DNA of 45,447 bases from Prevotellaceae bacterium UBA4301. Its GTDB lineage: Bacteria > Bacteroidota > Bacteroidia > Bacteroidales > Bacteroidaceae. Location: assembly GCA_002395775.1 (NCBI GenBank), contig DGUV01000001.1, forward strand, positions 21,471 through 66,917. Direction: 5' to 3'. Position numbers and translations under genes: made by a program. Of this stretch, positions 1 to 8,420 are shown piece by piece. Below the pieces are notes generated by a model. That model was given only the letters and a program-made list of their open reading frames with translations, was not told where the DNA came from and ran no database searches. Each line of letters starts with the position of its first letter. Within the stretch, counting starts at the first letter, position 1.

Positions 1-1301
1 GTGGTGCCCAGGTAACCGATATCGCCATCATCATCGTGGCTGCCGACGACGACATCATGCCGCAAACCAAGGAGGCCATCAACCATGCCATGGCTGCCAA
101 TGTGCCCATTGTGTTTGCCATTAACAAGATAGATAAACCAACTGCCAACCCCGAAAAGATTAAGGAGCATCTGGCTCAGATGAACTTCCTGGTCGAGGAC
201 TGGGGCGGCAAGTACCAGAGTCAGGACATCAGTGCCAAGAAGGGCATCGGTGTGAAGGAATTGCTGGAGAAGGTGCTTCTGGAGGCCGAGATGCTCGACC
301 TGAAAGCCAACCCCAACCGCAAGGGTACGGGTACGGTCATCGAGTCGTCGCTCGACAAGGGCCGCGGCTATGTGGCTACCGTGCTTTGCAGCAACGGAAC
401 CCTCCACGTTGGCGATGTCATGCTGGCGGGTACGAACTACGGTCGTGTCAAGGCCATGTTCAATGAGCGTGGTCAGCGTGTCAAGGAGATTGGCCCCTCG
501 CAGGCTGCAACCATCCTGGGTCTCAACGGTGCTCCCACGGCAGGCGATGCCTTCCATGTGATGGAGAGCGACCAAGAGGCTCGCGAGATTGCCAGCAAGC
601 GCGAACAACTGGCCCGCGAACAGGGTCTGCGCACCATGAAGCGCGTTGACCTGAACGAAATTGGCCGTCGTATCGCCCTGGGCAACTTCAAGGAACTGAA
701 CATTATCGTGAAGGGTGACGTGGACGGTAGTATCGAAGCTCTCTCCGATGCTCTGCTGAAGCTCTCCACTGAGAAGATTCAGGTCAACGTCATCCAGAAG
801 AGTGTAGGTCAGATTAGCGAGAACGATGTCAATCTGGCTGCGGCTTCCGATGCCATCATCGTGGCCTTCCAGGTTCGTCCCTCAGGTGCTGCCCGCAAGC
901 TGGCCGAGCAGGAGGGCGTGGACATTCGCACCTACAGCGTCATCTATGATGCCATTGAGGAGGTGCGCGATGCCATGGAGGGTATGCTTTCGCCCGAAAT
1001 CAAGGAGGAGGTTACCGCCCAGGTGGAGGTACGTCAGGTTTACCACATCTCAAAGGTGGGAACCGTGGCAGGTGCCTATGTCATCGAGGGCAAGGTGAGC
1101 CGTTCGAACAAGGCCCGCGTCATTCGCGACGGCATTGTTGTCCACACAGGCGAAATCAATGCCCTGAAGCGTTTCAAGGACGACGTGAAGGAGGTTACCA
1201 CCAACTTCGAATGCGGTATCTCGCTGGTCAACTACAACGACCTGCGTGAGGGCGACATCCTCGAAACCTTCCAGGAAATCGAAATCAAGGCAAAACTCTA
1301 A
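1..1301 (+). CDS. infB: Translation initiation factor IF-2, C-terminal part (5' truncated by window)
   Basis: IF-2 is the GTPase that places initiator tRNA on the 30S subunit and promotes 50S joining in the cytoplasm. The reading frame is open from base 3, so about 432 C-terminal residues are present and the N-terminal region plus the first part of the G domain lie outside the window. The first residues read GAQVTDIAIIIVAADDDIMP, the segment after the G3 motif of IF-2; the G4 motif NKID follows at about residue 39. After it come domain II (from about residue 110), the linker helix (KREQLAREQGLRT), domain III (ELNIIVKGDVDGSIEAL) and the C-terminal initiator-tRNA binding domain. The stop is TAA at 1299-1301, followed by an AGAGGAAGG ribosome binding site for the next gene 15 bp away, so infB-cvpA-suf probably form one transcript. 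The family call is certain. Confidence 0.97.
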   Translation, partial: GAQVTDIAIIIVAADDDIMPQTKEAINHAMAANVPIVFAINKIDKPTANPEKIKEHLAQMNFLVEDWGGKYQSQDISAKKGIGVKELLEKVLLEAEMLDLKANPNRKGTGTVIESSLDKGRGYVATVLCSNGTLHVGDVMLAGTNYGRVKAMFNERGQRVKEIGPSQAATILGLNGAPTAGDAFHVMESDQEAREIASKREQLAREQGLRTMKRVDLNEIGRRIALGNFKELNIIVKGDVDGSIEALSDALLKLSTEKIQVNVIQKSVGQISENDVNLAAASDAIIVAFQVRPSGAARKLAEQEGVDIRTYSVIYDAIEEVRDAMEGMLSPEIKEEVTAQVEVRQVYHISKVGTVAGAYVIEGKVSRSNKARVIRDGIVVHTGEINALKRFKDDVKEVTTNFECGISLVNYNDLREGDILETFQEIEIKAKL

Positions 1302-1316
1302 TAGAGAGGAAGGCTG

Positions 1317-1766
1317 ATGATTGAACTAATCTGCTTGGGCATACTGCTCTACGGAGCATTCCGAGGCTGGCAAAACGGCTTGGTGAAGGAGGTAATCTCC
1401 TTCGCCGGCTTTTTTATCGGTTTCTATCTGGCCTATGAACTTTACAAGCAGTCGGAGGTTGGCGTGCTGGGCTTCCTGCTCATCTGGATATGTGTGCCTT
1501 TGGCACTCGGCATAGTAGCATGGCTTGTCACAAAGGTGCTCGACAAGATTATCGTGGTGAGCACGCTCAACAAGCTGCTCGGTGCCGCAGCAGGATTCCT
1601 CAAGTATGCCTTCCTTATCGGTTGCGTCATTCTGGCCATCAACTATGCCCGTGAGATGAAAACGAAAATGGAACAAAACCCTGTGGTGAAAGCCCTGGAG
1701 GCAGTGCCCGGGTTCCTGTTCCCAGAGGTGCAGAAAGAAGAGGTTGAAAATGGAGGAAAGGAATAA
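1317..1766 (+). CDS. cvpA: CvpA family inner-membrane protein
   Basis: This 149-residue protein has about four hydrophobic helices (residues 2-15, 23-43, 48-68 and 80-104) and a charged C-terminal tail, the layout of the CvpA (colicin V production) family. The opening LICLGILLYGAFRGWQNGLV is typical of CvpA, with the conserved GxxxGxxxGL spacing in the first loop. CvpA proteins sit in the inner membrane; their molecular role is poorly known and has been linked to envelope homeostasis. The start ATG at 1317 follows a strong AGAGGAAGG site. The last 17 bases overlap the ATG of sufB at 1750, so translation of sufB is probably coupled. The family call is good; any specific function is not visible. 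Confidence 0.85.
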   Translation: MIELICLGILLYGAFRGWQNGLVKEVISFAGFFIGFYLAYELYKQSEVGVLGFLLIWICVPLALGIVAWLVTKVLDKIIVVSTLNKLLGAAAGFLKYAFLIGCVILAINYAREMKTKMEQNPVVKALEAVPGFLFPEVQKEEVENGGKE

Positions 1767-3198
1767 TGCACTGGTCCGTGAGATTGCGGACAAAAAATAC
1801 GAGTACGGATTCACGACCGACGTCCACACCGACATCATCGACAAGGGACTGAATGAAGACGTGGTGCGACTGATATCTGAGAAGAAGGGTGAACCCGAAT
1901 GGCTGCTTGAGTTCCGCCTGAAAGCTTTCCGTCACTGGCAAACATTGGAGGAACCCACTTGGGGCCATCTGGATATGCCCAAGATTGACTATCAGGACAT
2001 ATCATACTATGCCGACCCGACGGCTCAGAAAGCGAGCAATTCATCGAAGGAAATCGACCCCGAGCTGATGAAGACGTTTGACAAACTGGGCATCCCACTG
2101 GAGGAACGTATGGCACTGAGCGGAATGGCGGTGGATGCCGTCATGGACTCGGTTTCGGTCAAGACGACCTTCCGCGAGCGGCTGAAGGAGAAGGGTATTA
2201 TCTTTTGTTCCATCAGCGAGGCCGTGCGTGAGCATCCCGACTTGGTGCGGCAATATCTGGGCTCGGTGGTTCCTTATCGAGACAATTTCTTTGCAGCGCT
2301 CAACTCTGCCGTCTTCAGCGACGGTTCGTTCGTTTACATCCCCAAGGGCGTCCGCTGTCCCATGGAGCTGAGCACCTACTTCCGCATCAATGCCCGTGGG
2401 ACGGGACAGTTTGAGCGCACGCTCATTGTGGCCGACGATGATTCTTACGTTTCCTATCTCGAAGGTTGTACCGCCCCCATGCGCGACGAAAACCAACTGC
2501 ATGCTGCCATCGTAGAGATTGTGGTCATGGAACGGGCCGAAGTCAAGTACTCAACAGTCCAGAACTGGTACCCTGGTGACAAAGAGGGAAAGGGAGGTGT
2601 GCTGAACCTTGTGACAAAGCGAGGCCATCTCAGAGGGGCCAATAGCCGCCTTTCATGGACGCAAGTGGAAACGGGTAGTGCCATCACCTGGAAGTATCCC
2701 AGCTGCGTGCTCTCGGGCGACGGCAGTCAGGCAGAATTCTACAGTGTGGCATTGACCAACAATTTCCAGCAAGCCGACACCGGCACGAAGATGATTCACC
2801 TGGGACGAAACACCAAGAGCACCATCATCAGCAAAGGTATCAGTGCCGGGCGCAGTCAGAATGCTTATCGCGGACTCGTGAAGGTCGGTAAACATGCCGA
2901 CGGAGCACGCAACTATTCCTCTTGCGACTCCCTTCTGCTGGGTTCGCAATGTGGGGCCCATACCTTCCCTTACATGGATGTGCAAAACCCTACTGCTGTG
3001 GTCGAACATGAAGCCACTACAAGCAAAATCTCTGAAGACCAACTCTTCTACTGTAACCAACGTGGCATTCCACTCGAGGATGCTGTGGGGCTCATCGTCA
3101 ATGGTTATGCCAAGGACGTGCTGAACAAGTTGCCTATGGAATTTGCGGCTGAGGCCCAGAAACTCCTTGGTGTCAGTCTTGAAGGGGCGGTAGGATAA
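1750..3198 (+). CDS. sufB: Fe-S cluster assembly scaffold SufB
   Basis: SufB is the scaffold subunit of the SufBC2D complex that builds Fe-S clusters from sulfur delivered by SufS. The product is 482 residues from ATG 1750, close to the usual 470-495. An in-frame TTG at 1744 is also possible, but the ATG has better spacing to an AGAAGAGG site. Visible family marks are KGVRCPMELSTYFRIN (about residue 198), the beta-helix core, the conserved cysteine in YSSCDSLLLGSQCGAHTFPY and the C-terminal HEATTSKISEDQLFYCNQRG followed by IVNGYAKDVL. The Cys in SSCDSLL matches the essential cysteine of E. coli SufB. It overlaps cvpA by 17 bp and is followed by sufC after 35 bp. No frame problems are seen. 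Confidence 0.97.
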   Translation: MEERNNALVREIADKKYEYGFTTDVHTDIIDKGLNEDVVRLISEKKGEPEWLLEFRLKAFRHWQTLEEPTWGHLDMPKIDYQDISYYADPTAQKASNSSKEIDPELMKTFDKLGIPLEERMALSGMAVDAVMDSVSVKTTFRERLKEKGIIFCSISEAVREHPDLVRQYLGSVVPYRDNFFAALNSAVFSDGSFVYIPKGVRCPMELSTYFRINARGTGQFERTLIVADDDSYVSYLEGCTAPMRDENQLHAAIVEIVVMERAEVKYSTVQNWYPGDKEGKGGVLNLVTKRGHLRGANSRLSWTQVETGSAITWKYPSCVLSGDGSQAEFYSVALTNNFQQADTGTKMIHLGRNTKSTIISKGISAGRSQNAYRGLVKVGKHADGARNYSSCDSLLLGSQCGAHTFPYMDVQNPTAVVEHEATTSKISEDQLFYCNQRGIPLEDAVGLIVNGYAKDVLNKLPMEFAAEAQKLLGVSLEGAVG

Positions 3199-3233
3199 AG
3201 TGGAACTCGTAATTCGAAATTTGTAACAGTAAA

Positions 3234-3980
3234 ATGCTTGAAATAAAAGACCTCCATGCCAGTATCAATGGCAAAGAAATACTGAAAGGCATCAGCCTGA
3301 CCATCCGCGACGGCGAGGTGCATGCCCTGATGGGACAAAACGGGGCAGGCAAGAGCACGCTCTCTAACATCATCGTGGGGCATCCCGCTTATGAGGTGAC
3401 GCAAGGCAGCATCACCTTCAATGGACGCGACCTCCTGTCTATGGCTCCCGAAGAAAGAGCCCATGCAGGCATCTTCCTTTCGTTTCAGCAACCCGTGGAG
3501 ATTCCGGGCGTGTCGATGACCAATTTCATGCGCGCTGCCCTGAATGCCAAGCGTAAGGCACAGGGGCTTGAACCTCTGCCTGCCACTGAGTTTCTGAAAC
3601 TGATGCGTGAGCGTCGGAAGATTGTGGAGTTGGACAATAAACTGGCCAACCGCAGTGTCAACGAAGGTTTCTCGGGCGGCGAGAAGAAGCGTAATGAGAT
3701 ATTCCAGATGGCCATGCTCGAACCCACGTTTGCTATTCTCGACGAGACGGATTCGGGGCTCGATGTCGATGCACTGCGCATTGTGGCCGAAGGTTTCAAC
3801 AAACTTCGTAAGACGGAGACCTCGGCTCTGGTCATCACCCACTATCAGCGCCTGCTCGACTATCTGAAGCCCGACATCATTCATGTGCTTATCGGAGGGC
3901 GGATTGTCCATACTGGTGGCCCTGAGGTTGCGACTATGATTGAGAATGGAGGATTTGAGCAGTTTATGCAGGAGGCATGA
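3234..3980 (+). CDS. sufC: Fe-S assembly ATPase SufC
   Basis: SufC is the cytosolic ABC-type ATPase of the SufBC2D scaffold; its ATP-driven dimerisation opens the SufB-SufD interface. The product is 248 residues, the normal size. Walker A is GQNGAGKST (about residues 35-43), the Q-loop is in LSFQQPVEIPG, the ABC signature is SGGEKKRNEI (about residue 148) and Walker B is FAILDETDSGLDVDAL, where the DETDSGLD form separates SufC from transport ABC proteins. The H-loop is in VITHYQRLL. The stop TGA at 3978-3980 overlaps the ATG of sufD at 3977, a 4-bp coupling. The 35-bp spacer before it contains a degenerate 7-bp periodic A/T-rich run (3208-3234). Confidence 0.98.
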   Translation: MLEIKDLHASINGKEILKGISLTIRDGEVHALMGQNGAGKSTLSNIIVGHPAYEVTQGSITFNGRDLLSMAPEERAHAGIFLSFQQPVEIPGVSMTNFMRAALNAKRKAQGLEPLPATEFLKLMRERRKIVELDNKLANRSVNEGFSGGEKKRNEIFQMAMLEPTFAILDETDSGLDVDALRIVAEGFNKLRKTETSALVITHYQRLLDYLKPDIIHVLIGGRIVHTGGPEVATMIENGGFEQFMQEA

Positions 3981-5326
3981 AGATGGTAGCCGAACAGCAG
4001 TATATCGACCTGTACACCGAGTGCCGATCATTCATAGACGATCATTCGGCTCCCGTATTGAATGCCATGCGACAACAGGCATGCGACGATTTGTGCCGTT
4101 TGGGACTGCCCACGCAGCGACTTGAACGATACAAATACACCAATGTGGCGGAATCCTTTGCTCCGGATTACGGTCTCAACCTGCGTCATATTCCCATTCC
4201 GGTCAACCCCTATGAGGTGTTTCGCTGCGATGTGCCCAATCTAAGTACGTCGCTCTATTTCGTTGTCAACGACCGCTTCTATGACAAAGCCCTCCCACCA
4301 GCTTCCCTGCCGGAAGGTGTGGAAGTGATGTCGCTTGCCGAGGCTGCACGGAAAAGCCCCCATTTCATCGAGAAATACTATGGTCGTCTGGCTCGTAGCA
4401 GTAAGGACGGACTCAATGCACTGAACACCATGCTCTGCCAGGACGGATTGTTCATCCATGTGCCCAAAAACACCATCGTTGAGCGTCCCATACAGGTCAT
4501 CAACATATTGCGGGCCGATGTCAATCTCATGGTAAACCGCCGTGTGCTCATCGTACTCGAGGAGGGAGCCGAGGCTAAGGTGCTTTTCTGTGACCATGCT
4601 ATCGACGACCATCAGTTCCTGACCACGCAGGTCGGTGAAGTGTATGTGGGCGAGAATGCCCATCTCGAACTCTATGAACTGGAGGAAACCCACGTCAAGA
4701 GCCATCGTTTCTCAAACATGTATGTTGACCAGCAGCGTGCGAGCACGGCCACTATCGACAGCCTGACCCTGCATAATGGTCTGACGCGCAATCGCACCGA
4801 TGTCACTCTCAGTGGCGAGTATGCTGAGACACGCATGTTCGGGTGTGTTATTGCCGACAAACAGCAGCATGTTGATAACAACACGCTCATCGACCATCGT
4901 GTACCTAACTGCCAGAGCACTGAACTCTATAAATATGTGCTTGACGATGAGGCCCTCGGAGCCTTTGCTGGTCGCGTGCTTGTCCGTGAGGGTGCGCAGC
5001 ATACCACTTCACAGGAGACTAATGCAAACCTGGTGGCTACCGACACGGCCCGCATGTACACCCAGCCTATGCTCGAAATCTATGCCGACGATGTGAAATG
5101 CTCCCATGGCAGCACCGTAGGACAACTCAACGACGAGGCCCTTTTCTACATGCGCCAACGGGGCATACCTGAAGCGGAAGCCCGCATGTTGCTGAAATTT
5201 GCCTTCGTGGGCGAGGTGCTCGACAGCATCCGCATGGAACCCCTGCGCGACCGTCTCCACTATCTTGTTGAGAAGCGCTTCCGCGGTCTCCTCTCCAAGT
5301 GTGAAGGCTGCAAACTCTGTAAGTAA
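3977..5326 (+). CDS. sufD: Fe-S cluster assembly protein SufD
   Basis: SufD is the partner of SufB in the SufBC2D scaffold and is needed for iron entry. The product is 449 residues. The N-terminal helical part carries RLERYKYTNVAESF (about residue 48), typical of SufD, and the C-terminal core is a beta-helix ending in the diagnostic KCSHGSTVGQLNDEALFYMR, where the His matches the functional His of E. coli SufD; it then reads RGIPEAEARMLLKFAFVGEVLD. The last residues, SKCEGCKLCK, hold three cysteines, which is unusual enough to note, although a role is not known. The start ATG overlaps the sufC stop, and sufS follows 8 bp after the stop. The call rests on motif and operon position. Confidence 0.96.
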   Translation: MKMVAEQQYIDLYTECRSFIDDHSAPVLNAMRQQACDDLCRLGLPTQRLERYKYTNVAESFAPDYGLNLRHIPIPVNPYEVFRCDVPNLSTSLYFVVNDRFYDKALPPASLPEGVEVMSLAEAARKSPHFIEKYYGRLARSSKDGLNALNTMLCQDGLFIHVPKNTIVERPIQVINILRADVNLMVNRRVLIVLEEGAEAKVLFCDHAIDDHQFLTTQVGEVYVGENAHLELYELEETHVKSHRFSNMYVDQQRASTATIDSLTLHNGLTRNRTDVTLSGEYAETRMFGCVIADKQQHVDNNTLIDHRVPNCQSTELYKYVLDDEALGAFAGRVLVREGAQHTTSQETNANLVATDTARMYTQPMLEIYADDVKCSHGSTVGQLNDEALFYMRQRGIPEAEARMLLKFAFVGEVLDSIRMEPLRDRLHYLVEKRFRGLLSKCEGCKLCK

Positions 5327-5334
5327 TTGTTACT

Positions 5335-6555
5335 ATGAATTGCGACCTGCGAAACGATTTTCCCATCTTGGGAAGAAAGATATATGACAAGTATCCGCTC
5401 GTGTATCTTGATAATGCCGCCACCACCCAGAAACCGCGTCAGGTGGTTGAGGCCATGTCCGACGAATACTATAATGTCAATGCCAACGTTCATCGTGGCG
5501 TGCACTTCCTTTCGCAACAAGCTACCGACCTTCACGAGGCAGCACGCGAGACAGTGCGCCGTTTCCTCAATGCGCGTTCTGCAAGCGAGATTATCTTCAC
5601 CCGCGGGACCACCGAAAGCATCAACCTGGTAGCCTCCTGCTTTGGGCAGGCCATGATGAAAGAGGGCGACGAGGTCATCATCACCGAGATGGAGCACCAC
5701 TCCAACATTGTATCGTGGCAATTGCTTCAGGCACGTCAGGGCATAAAGATTCGCGTCTTGCCCATCACTGACGAAGGTGAACTCGTTCTCGAAGGAATTG
5801 AGGATTTCTTCACACCCCGCACACGTTTGCTCAGCCTCACACAGGTCAGCAATGTCTTGGGAACCATTAATCCGGTCAAGGACATCATACGCATTGCCCA
5901 CAATCACGGAGTGCCCGTTCTTGTCGATGGAGCCCAAAGCACGCCCCACTTCCGCGTTGATGTTCGCGACCTCGACTGCGACTTCTTTGCTTTCAGCGGT
6001 CATAAGATTTATGGGCCTACGGGTATTGGCGTGCTTTATGGCCGGGAAGAGTGGCTCGACCGTATGCCCCCTTATATGGGTGGGGGCGAGATGATAAAGA
6101 CTGTCTCGTTTTCTGGCACCACCTTCAATGATCTCCCTTATAAGTTTGAGGCAGGAACTCCCGACTACATTGCCAGCACTGGACTCGCCCAGGCACTCGA
6201 TTATGTCAACTCCGTGGGCATTGAAACGATTGAGGCCCACGAGCGCGATCTTACTGCTTATGCCATGCAGTGCATGATGGAGATTCCCGACATGAAAATC
6301 TTTGGTCCCAGCAATCTTGACATTCACGATGCCGTCATCAGTTTCCAGGTGGGCAACATCCACCACTTGGATATGGGCACGCTGCTCGACCGCCTGGGCA
6401 TAGCTGTCCGCACTGGTCACCACTGCGCCGAGCCCCTTATGCATCGCTTGGGTATCGAAGGGACCTGTCGCGCCTCCTTTGCCCTCTACAACACCCGAGA
6501 GGAGGTTGATGCGCTCGTGGAAGGCATTCTGCGCATCCAAAAAATGTTTGCTTAG
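5335..6555 (+). CDS. sufS: SufS-type cysteine desulfurase (group II)
   Basis: SufS is a PLP enzyme that takes sulfur from L-cysteine as a persulfide, giving L-alanine, and feeds SufBC2D. The product is 406 residues, the standard length. It begins NDFPILGRKIYDKYPLVYLD and has the cofactor-site motifs THR-type EMEHHSNIVSWQ, VDGAQSTPHFRVDV and the PLP lysine in FAFSGHKIYGPTGIGVLYG (about residue 224). The active Cys is in RTGHHCAEPLM (about residue 362), within the group II (SufS/CsdA) context RTGHHCAxPLM rather than the IscS one. No sufE or sufU gene is next to it, so the sulfur-acceptor partner must be encoded elsewhere or be absent. The gene is the last of the sufBCDS unit; rnhB starts 26 bp later. 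Confidence 0.97.
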   Translation: MNCDLRNDFPILGRKIYDKYPLVYLDNAATTQKPRQVVEAMSDEYYNVNANVHRGVHFLSQQATDLHEAARETVRRFLNARSASEIIFTRGTTESINLVASCFGQAMMKEGDEVIITEMEHHSNIVSWQLLQARQGIKIRVLPITDEGELVLEGIEDFFTPRTRLLSLTQVSNVLGTINPVKDIIRIAHNHGVPVLVDGAQSTPHFRVDVRDLDCDFFAFSGHKIYGPTGIGVLYGREEWLDRMPPYMGGGEMIKTVSFSGTTFNDLPYKFEAGTPDYIASTGLAQALDYVNSVGIETIEAHERDLTAYAMQCMMEIPDMKIFGPSNLDIHDAVISFQVGNIHHLDMGTLLDRLGIAVRTGHHCAEPLMHRLGIEGTCRASFALYNTREEVDALVEGILRIQKMFA

Positions 6556-6581
6556 AAAGGCTTTATAATAAAATAAGGGAA

Positions 6582-7220
6582 ATGCTGAAGCCCTACATGC
6601 ACAAGGATTTGACAGAGGCTGGCTGCGATGAGGCTGGCCGCGGTTGTCTGGCAGGGCCCGTCTTTGCAGCGGCAGTCATTCTTCCCTCTGATCTTTCTGT
6701 GCTCACATCCCCGCAAATCTCCAATCAGGGTGGACTATCCCTGTTGAACGATTCGAAGCAACTCACCGAGAAGCAGCGCTATGCGCTTCGTGAAATCATC
6801 GAACGCGAGGCAGTGGCCTGGGCTGTTGGTGTGGTTTCTGCCGATGAAATCGACAAAATCAACATTCTCAGAGCCTCGATTCTGGCCATGCACCGTGCCG
6901 TGGCGCAACTGAGGGTGAGACCACAGCACCTGCTGGTGGACGGCAACCGTTTTAGTCCCTTTGAGGACATTCCGCACACGACGGTGGTAAAAGGCGATGC
7001 CACATACATGAGCATAGCTGCGGCCTCGATTCTGGCCAAGACATACCGCGATGACTTCATGATGAAAATCCATGAGGAATATCCCCAATACCATTGGAAC
7101 CGGAACAAGGGTTATCCAGCCCCTGCCCATCGCGAAGCCATCCGGAAGTATGGCACTACGCCCTACCACCGGATGACGTTCCAGTTGCTTCCGCCCACCC
7201 AGCTTGAACTGGAGTTTTGA
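6582..7220 (+). CDS. rnhB: Ribonuclease HII
   Basis: RNase HII cleaves the RNA strand of RNA-DNA hybrids and removes single ribonucleotides from DNA. The product is 212 residues. The N-terminal catalytic motif is CDEAGRGCLAGPVFAAAV (residues about 14-31, Asp and Glu of DEAGRG), with further acidic sites in LLVDGNRF and KTYRDDFM. The C-terminal region has the GYPAPAHREAIRKYG and SPYHR-like TPYHRMTF elements of the family. A small insertion (TSPQISNQGG, about residues 45-55) lies after the first strand, as in some Bacteroidales members. It starts 26 bp after sufS and ends 35 bp before the convergent rfbB stop; no clear terminator hairpin is seen in that gap. Confidence 0.96.
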   Translation: MLKPYMHKDLTEAGCDEAGRGCLAGPVFAAAVILPSDLSVLTSPQISNQGGLSLLNDSKQLTEKQRYALREIIEREAVAWAVGVVSADEIDKINILRASILAMHRAVAQLRVRPQHLLVDGNRFSPFEDIPHTTVVKGDATYMSIAAASILAKTYRDDFMMKIHEEYPQYHWNRNKGYPAPAHREAIRKYGTTPYHRMTFQLLPPTQLELEF

Positions 7221-7255
7221 GAACAGAAAGGGTGTGGCGAATGAAATGAGGAGGC

Positions 7256-8389
7256 TTATCGCCCCTTGTACATGTCTTCGTAATAGCGTTCGTATTCGCC
7301 CGAAGTGATGCGGTCCATCCACTGCTGATGGTCGAGATACCAGCGGACGGTCTTTTCAATTCCTTCTTCGAACTGGAGCGAGGGCTCCCAGCCAAGTTCG
7401 CGCTGCAACTTACGCGAGTCGATGGCATAGCGCAGGTCGTGGCCGGCACGGTCGGTGACATAGGTGATGAGGTCCATGTCCTCGTCCTCCTTGCGGCCCA
7501 GGATACGGTCCACGGTGCGAATGAGCACGCGGATGATGTCGATGTTCTTCCACTCATTGAAACCGCCAATATTATAGGTCTCGGCCACGCGGCCCTGATG
7601 GAAGATGAGGTCGATGGCGCGTGCGTGGTCTTCGACGTAGAGCCAGTCGCGCACATTCTCTCCCTTGCCGTAAACGGGAAGAGGCTTGCGGTGACGGATG
7701 TTGTTGATGAAGAGCGGAATCAGCTTTTCTGGGAACTGATAAGGTCCGTAGTTGTTCGAGCAATTGGTCACGATTGTAGGCATTCCGTATGTATCGTGGA
7801 AAGCCCTTACGAAATGGTCGCTCGAGGCCTTGGCGGCCGAATAGGGTGAGTGGGGCTGATATTTGAGATCTTCGGTGAAGAAGGTGTCGCCATAGGCCAG
7901 GTGATGGCTCTCGGAAGAGGCTGTGGTGGTAAATGGCGGTTCTATGCCTTCGGGATGAGTCATCTCCAGTGCGCCATATACTTCGTCGGTGCTGATGTGG
8001 TAGAATCGTTTGCCTTCGTATTTCTCGGGCAGGGATTCCCAATAGATGCGGGCTGCCTGCAGCAGCGAGAGGGTGCCCATGACATTGGTTTGTGCAAAGG
8101 TGAAGGGGTCCTTGATGCTTCGGTCAACGTGGCTCTCGGCAGCAAGGTGGATGATGCCATCGACATGTTCCTCCTGCATGAGGCGCAGGAAGGCATCGAA
8201 GTCGCAAATGTCCATTCGCACGAAGCGGTAGTTGGGTTTGTCCTCAACATCCTTCAGGTTCTCGAGGTTGCCGGCATAGGTCAGCTTGTCGAGGTTGATG
8301 ATTCGGTACTCGGGATATTTGTTCACGAAGAGGCGCACGACGTGGCTCCCAATGAAACCTGCTCCGCCAGTGATAATTATGCTACGCAT
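7256..8389 (-). CDS. rfbB: dTDP-glucose 4,6-dehydratase
   Basis: RfbB converts dTDP-D-glucose to dTDP-4-keto-6-deoxyglucose, the second step of the dTDP-L-rhamnose pathway, using bound NAD. The product is 377 residues, slightly longer than the usual 350-360. It is an extended SDR protein with GGAGFIGSHVV (Rossmann glycine motif, about residue 7), HLAAESHVDRSI, STDEVYGAL (catalytic Thr-Asp-Glu region) and YSAAKASSDHFV (YxxxK, about residue 184), then TNCSNNYGPYQFPEKLIP. It is the last gene of the minus-strand rfbA-rfbD-rfbB set; its start lies 18 bp after the rfbD stop, in a spacer made of a 14-bp tandem duplication. Both strands converge with rnhB at the 3' end. Confidence 0.96.
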   Translation of the reverse strand: MRSIIITGGAGFIGSHVVRLFVNKYPEYRIINLDKLTYAGNLENLKDVEDKPNYRFVRMDICDFDAFLRLMQEEHVDGIIHLAAESHVDRSIKDPFTFAQTNVMGTLSLLQAARIYWESLPEKYEGKRFYHISTDEVYGALEMTHPEGIEPPFTTTASSESHHLAYGDTFFTEDLKYQPHSPYSAAKASSDHFVRAFHDTYGMPTIVTNCSNNYGPYQFPEKLIPLFINNIRHRKPLPVYGKGENVRDWLYVEDHARAIDLIFHQGRVAETYNIGGFNEWKNIDIIRVLIRTVDRILGRKEDEDMDLITYVTDRAGHDLRYAIDSRKLQRELGWEPSLQFEEGIEKTVRWYLDHQQWMDRITSGEYERYYEDMYKGR

Positions 8390-8394
8390 TGGGG

Positions 8395-8420
8395 TAGGGT
8401 TTAATGTTTAGGGTTTAATG
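8395..8420 (-). repeat. 14-bp tandem duplication on the rfbD stop codon
   Basis: On the plus strand TAGGGTTTAATG occurs at 8395-8406 and again at 8409-8420, a period of 14 bp. The second copy covers the rfbD stop codon (8408-8410) and the last codons; the first copy fills most of the 18-bp spacer before the rfbB ATG at 8389. Read on the coding strand, each unit supplies a TAA. Confidence 0.8.

Noticed and set aside
5260..6540. 426-residue minus-strand frame
   Set aside because: Shadow of sufS, whose motifs are complete on the plus strand.
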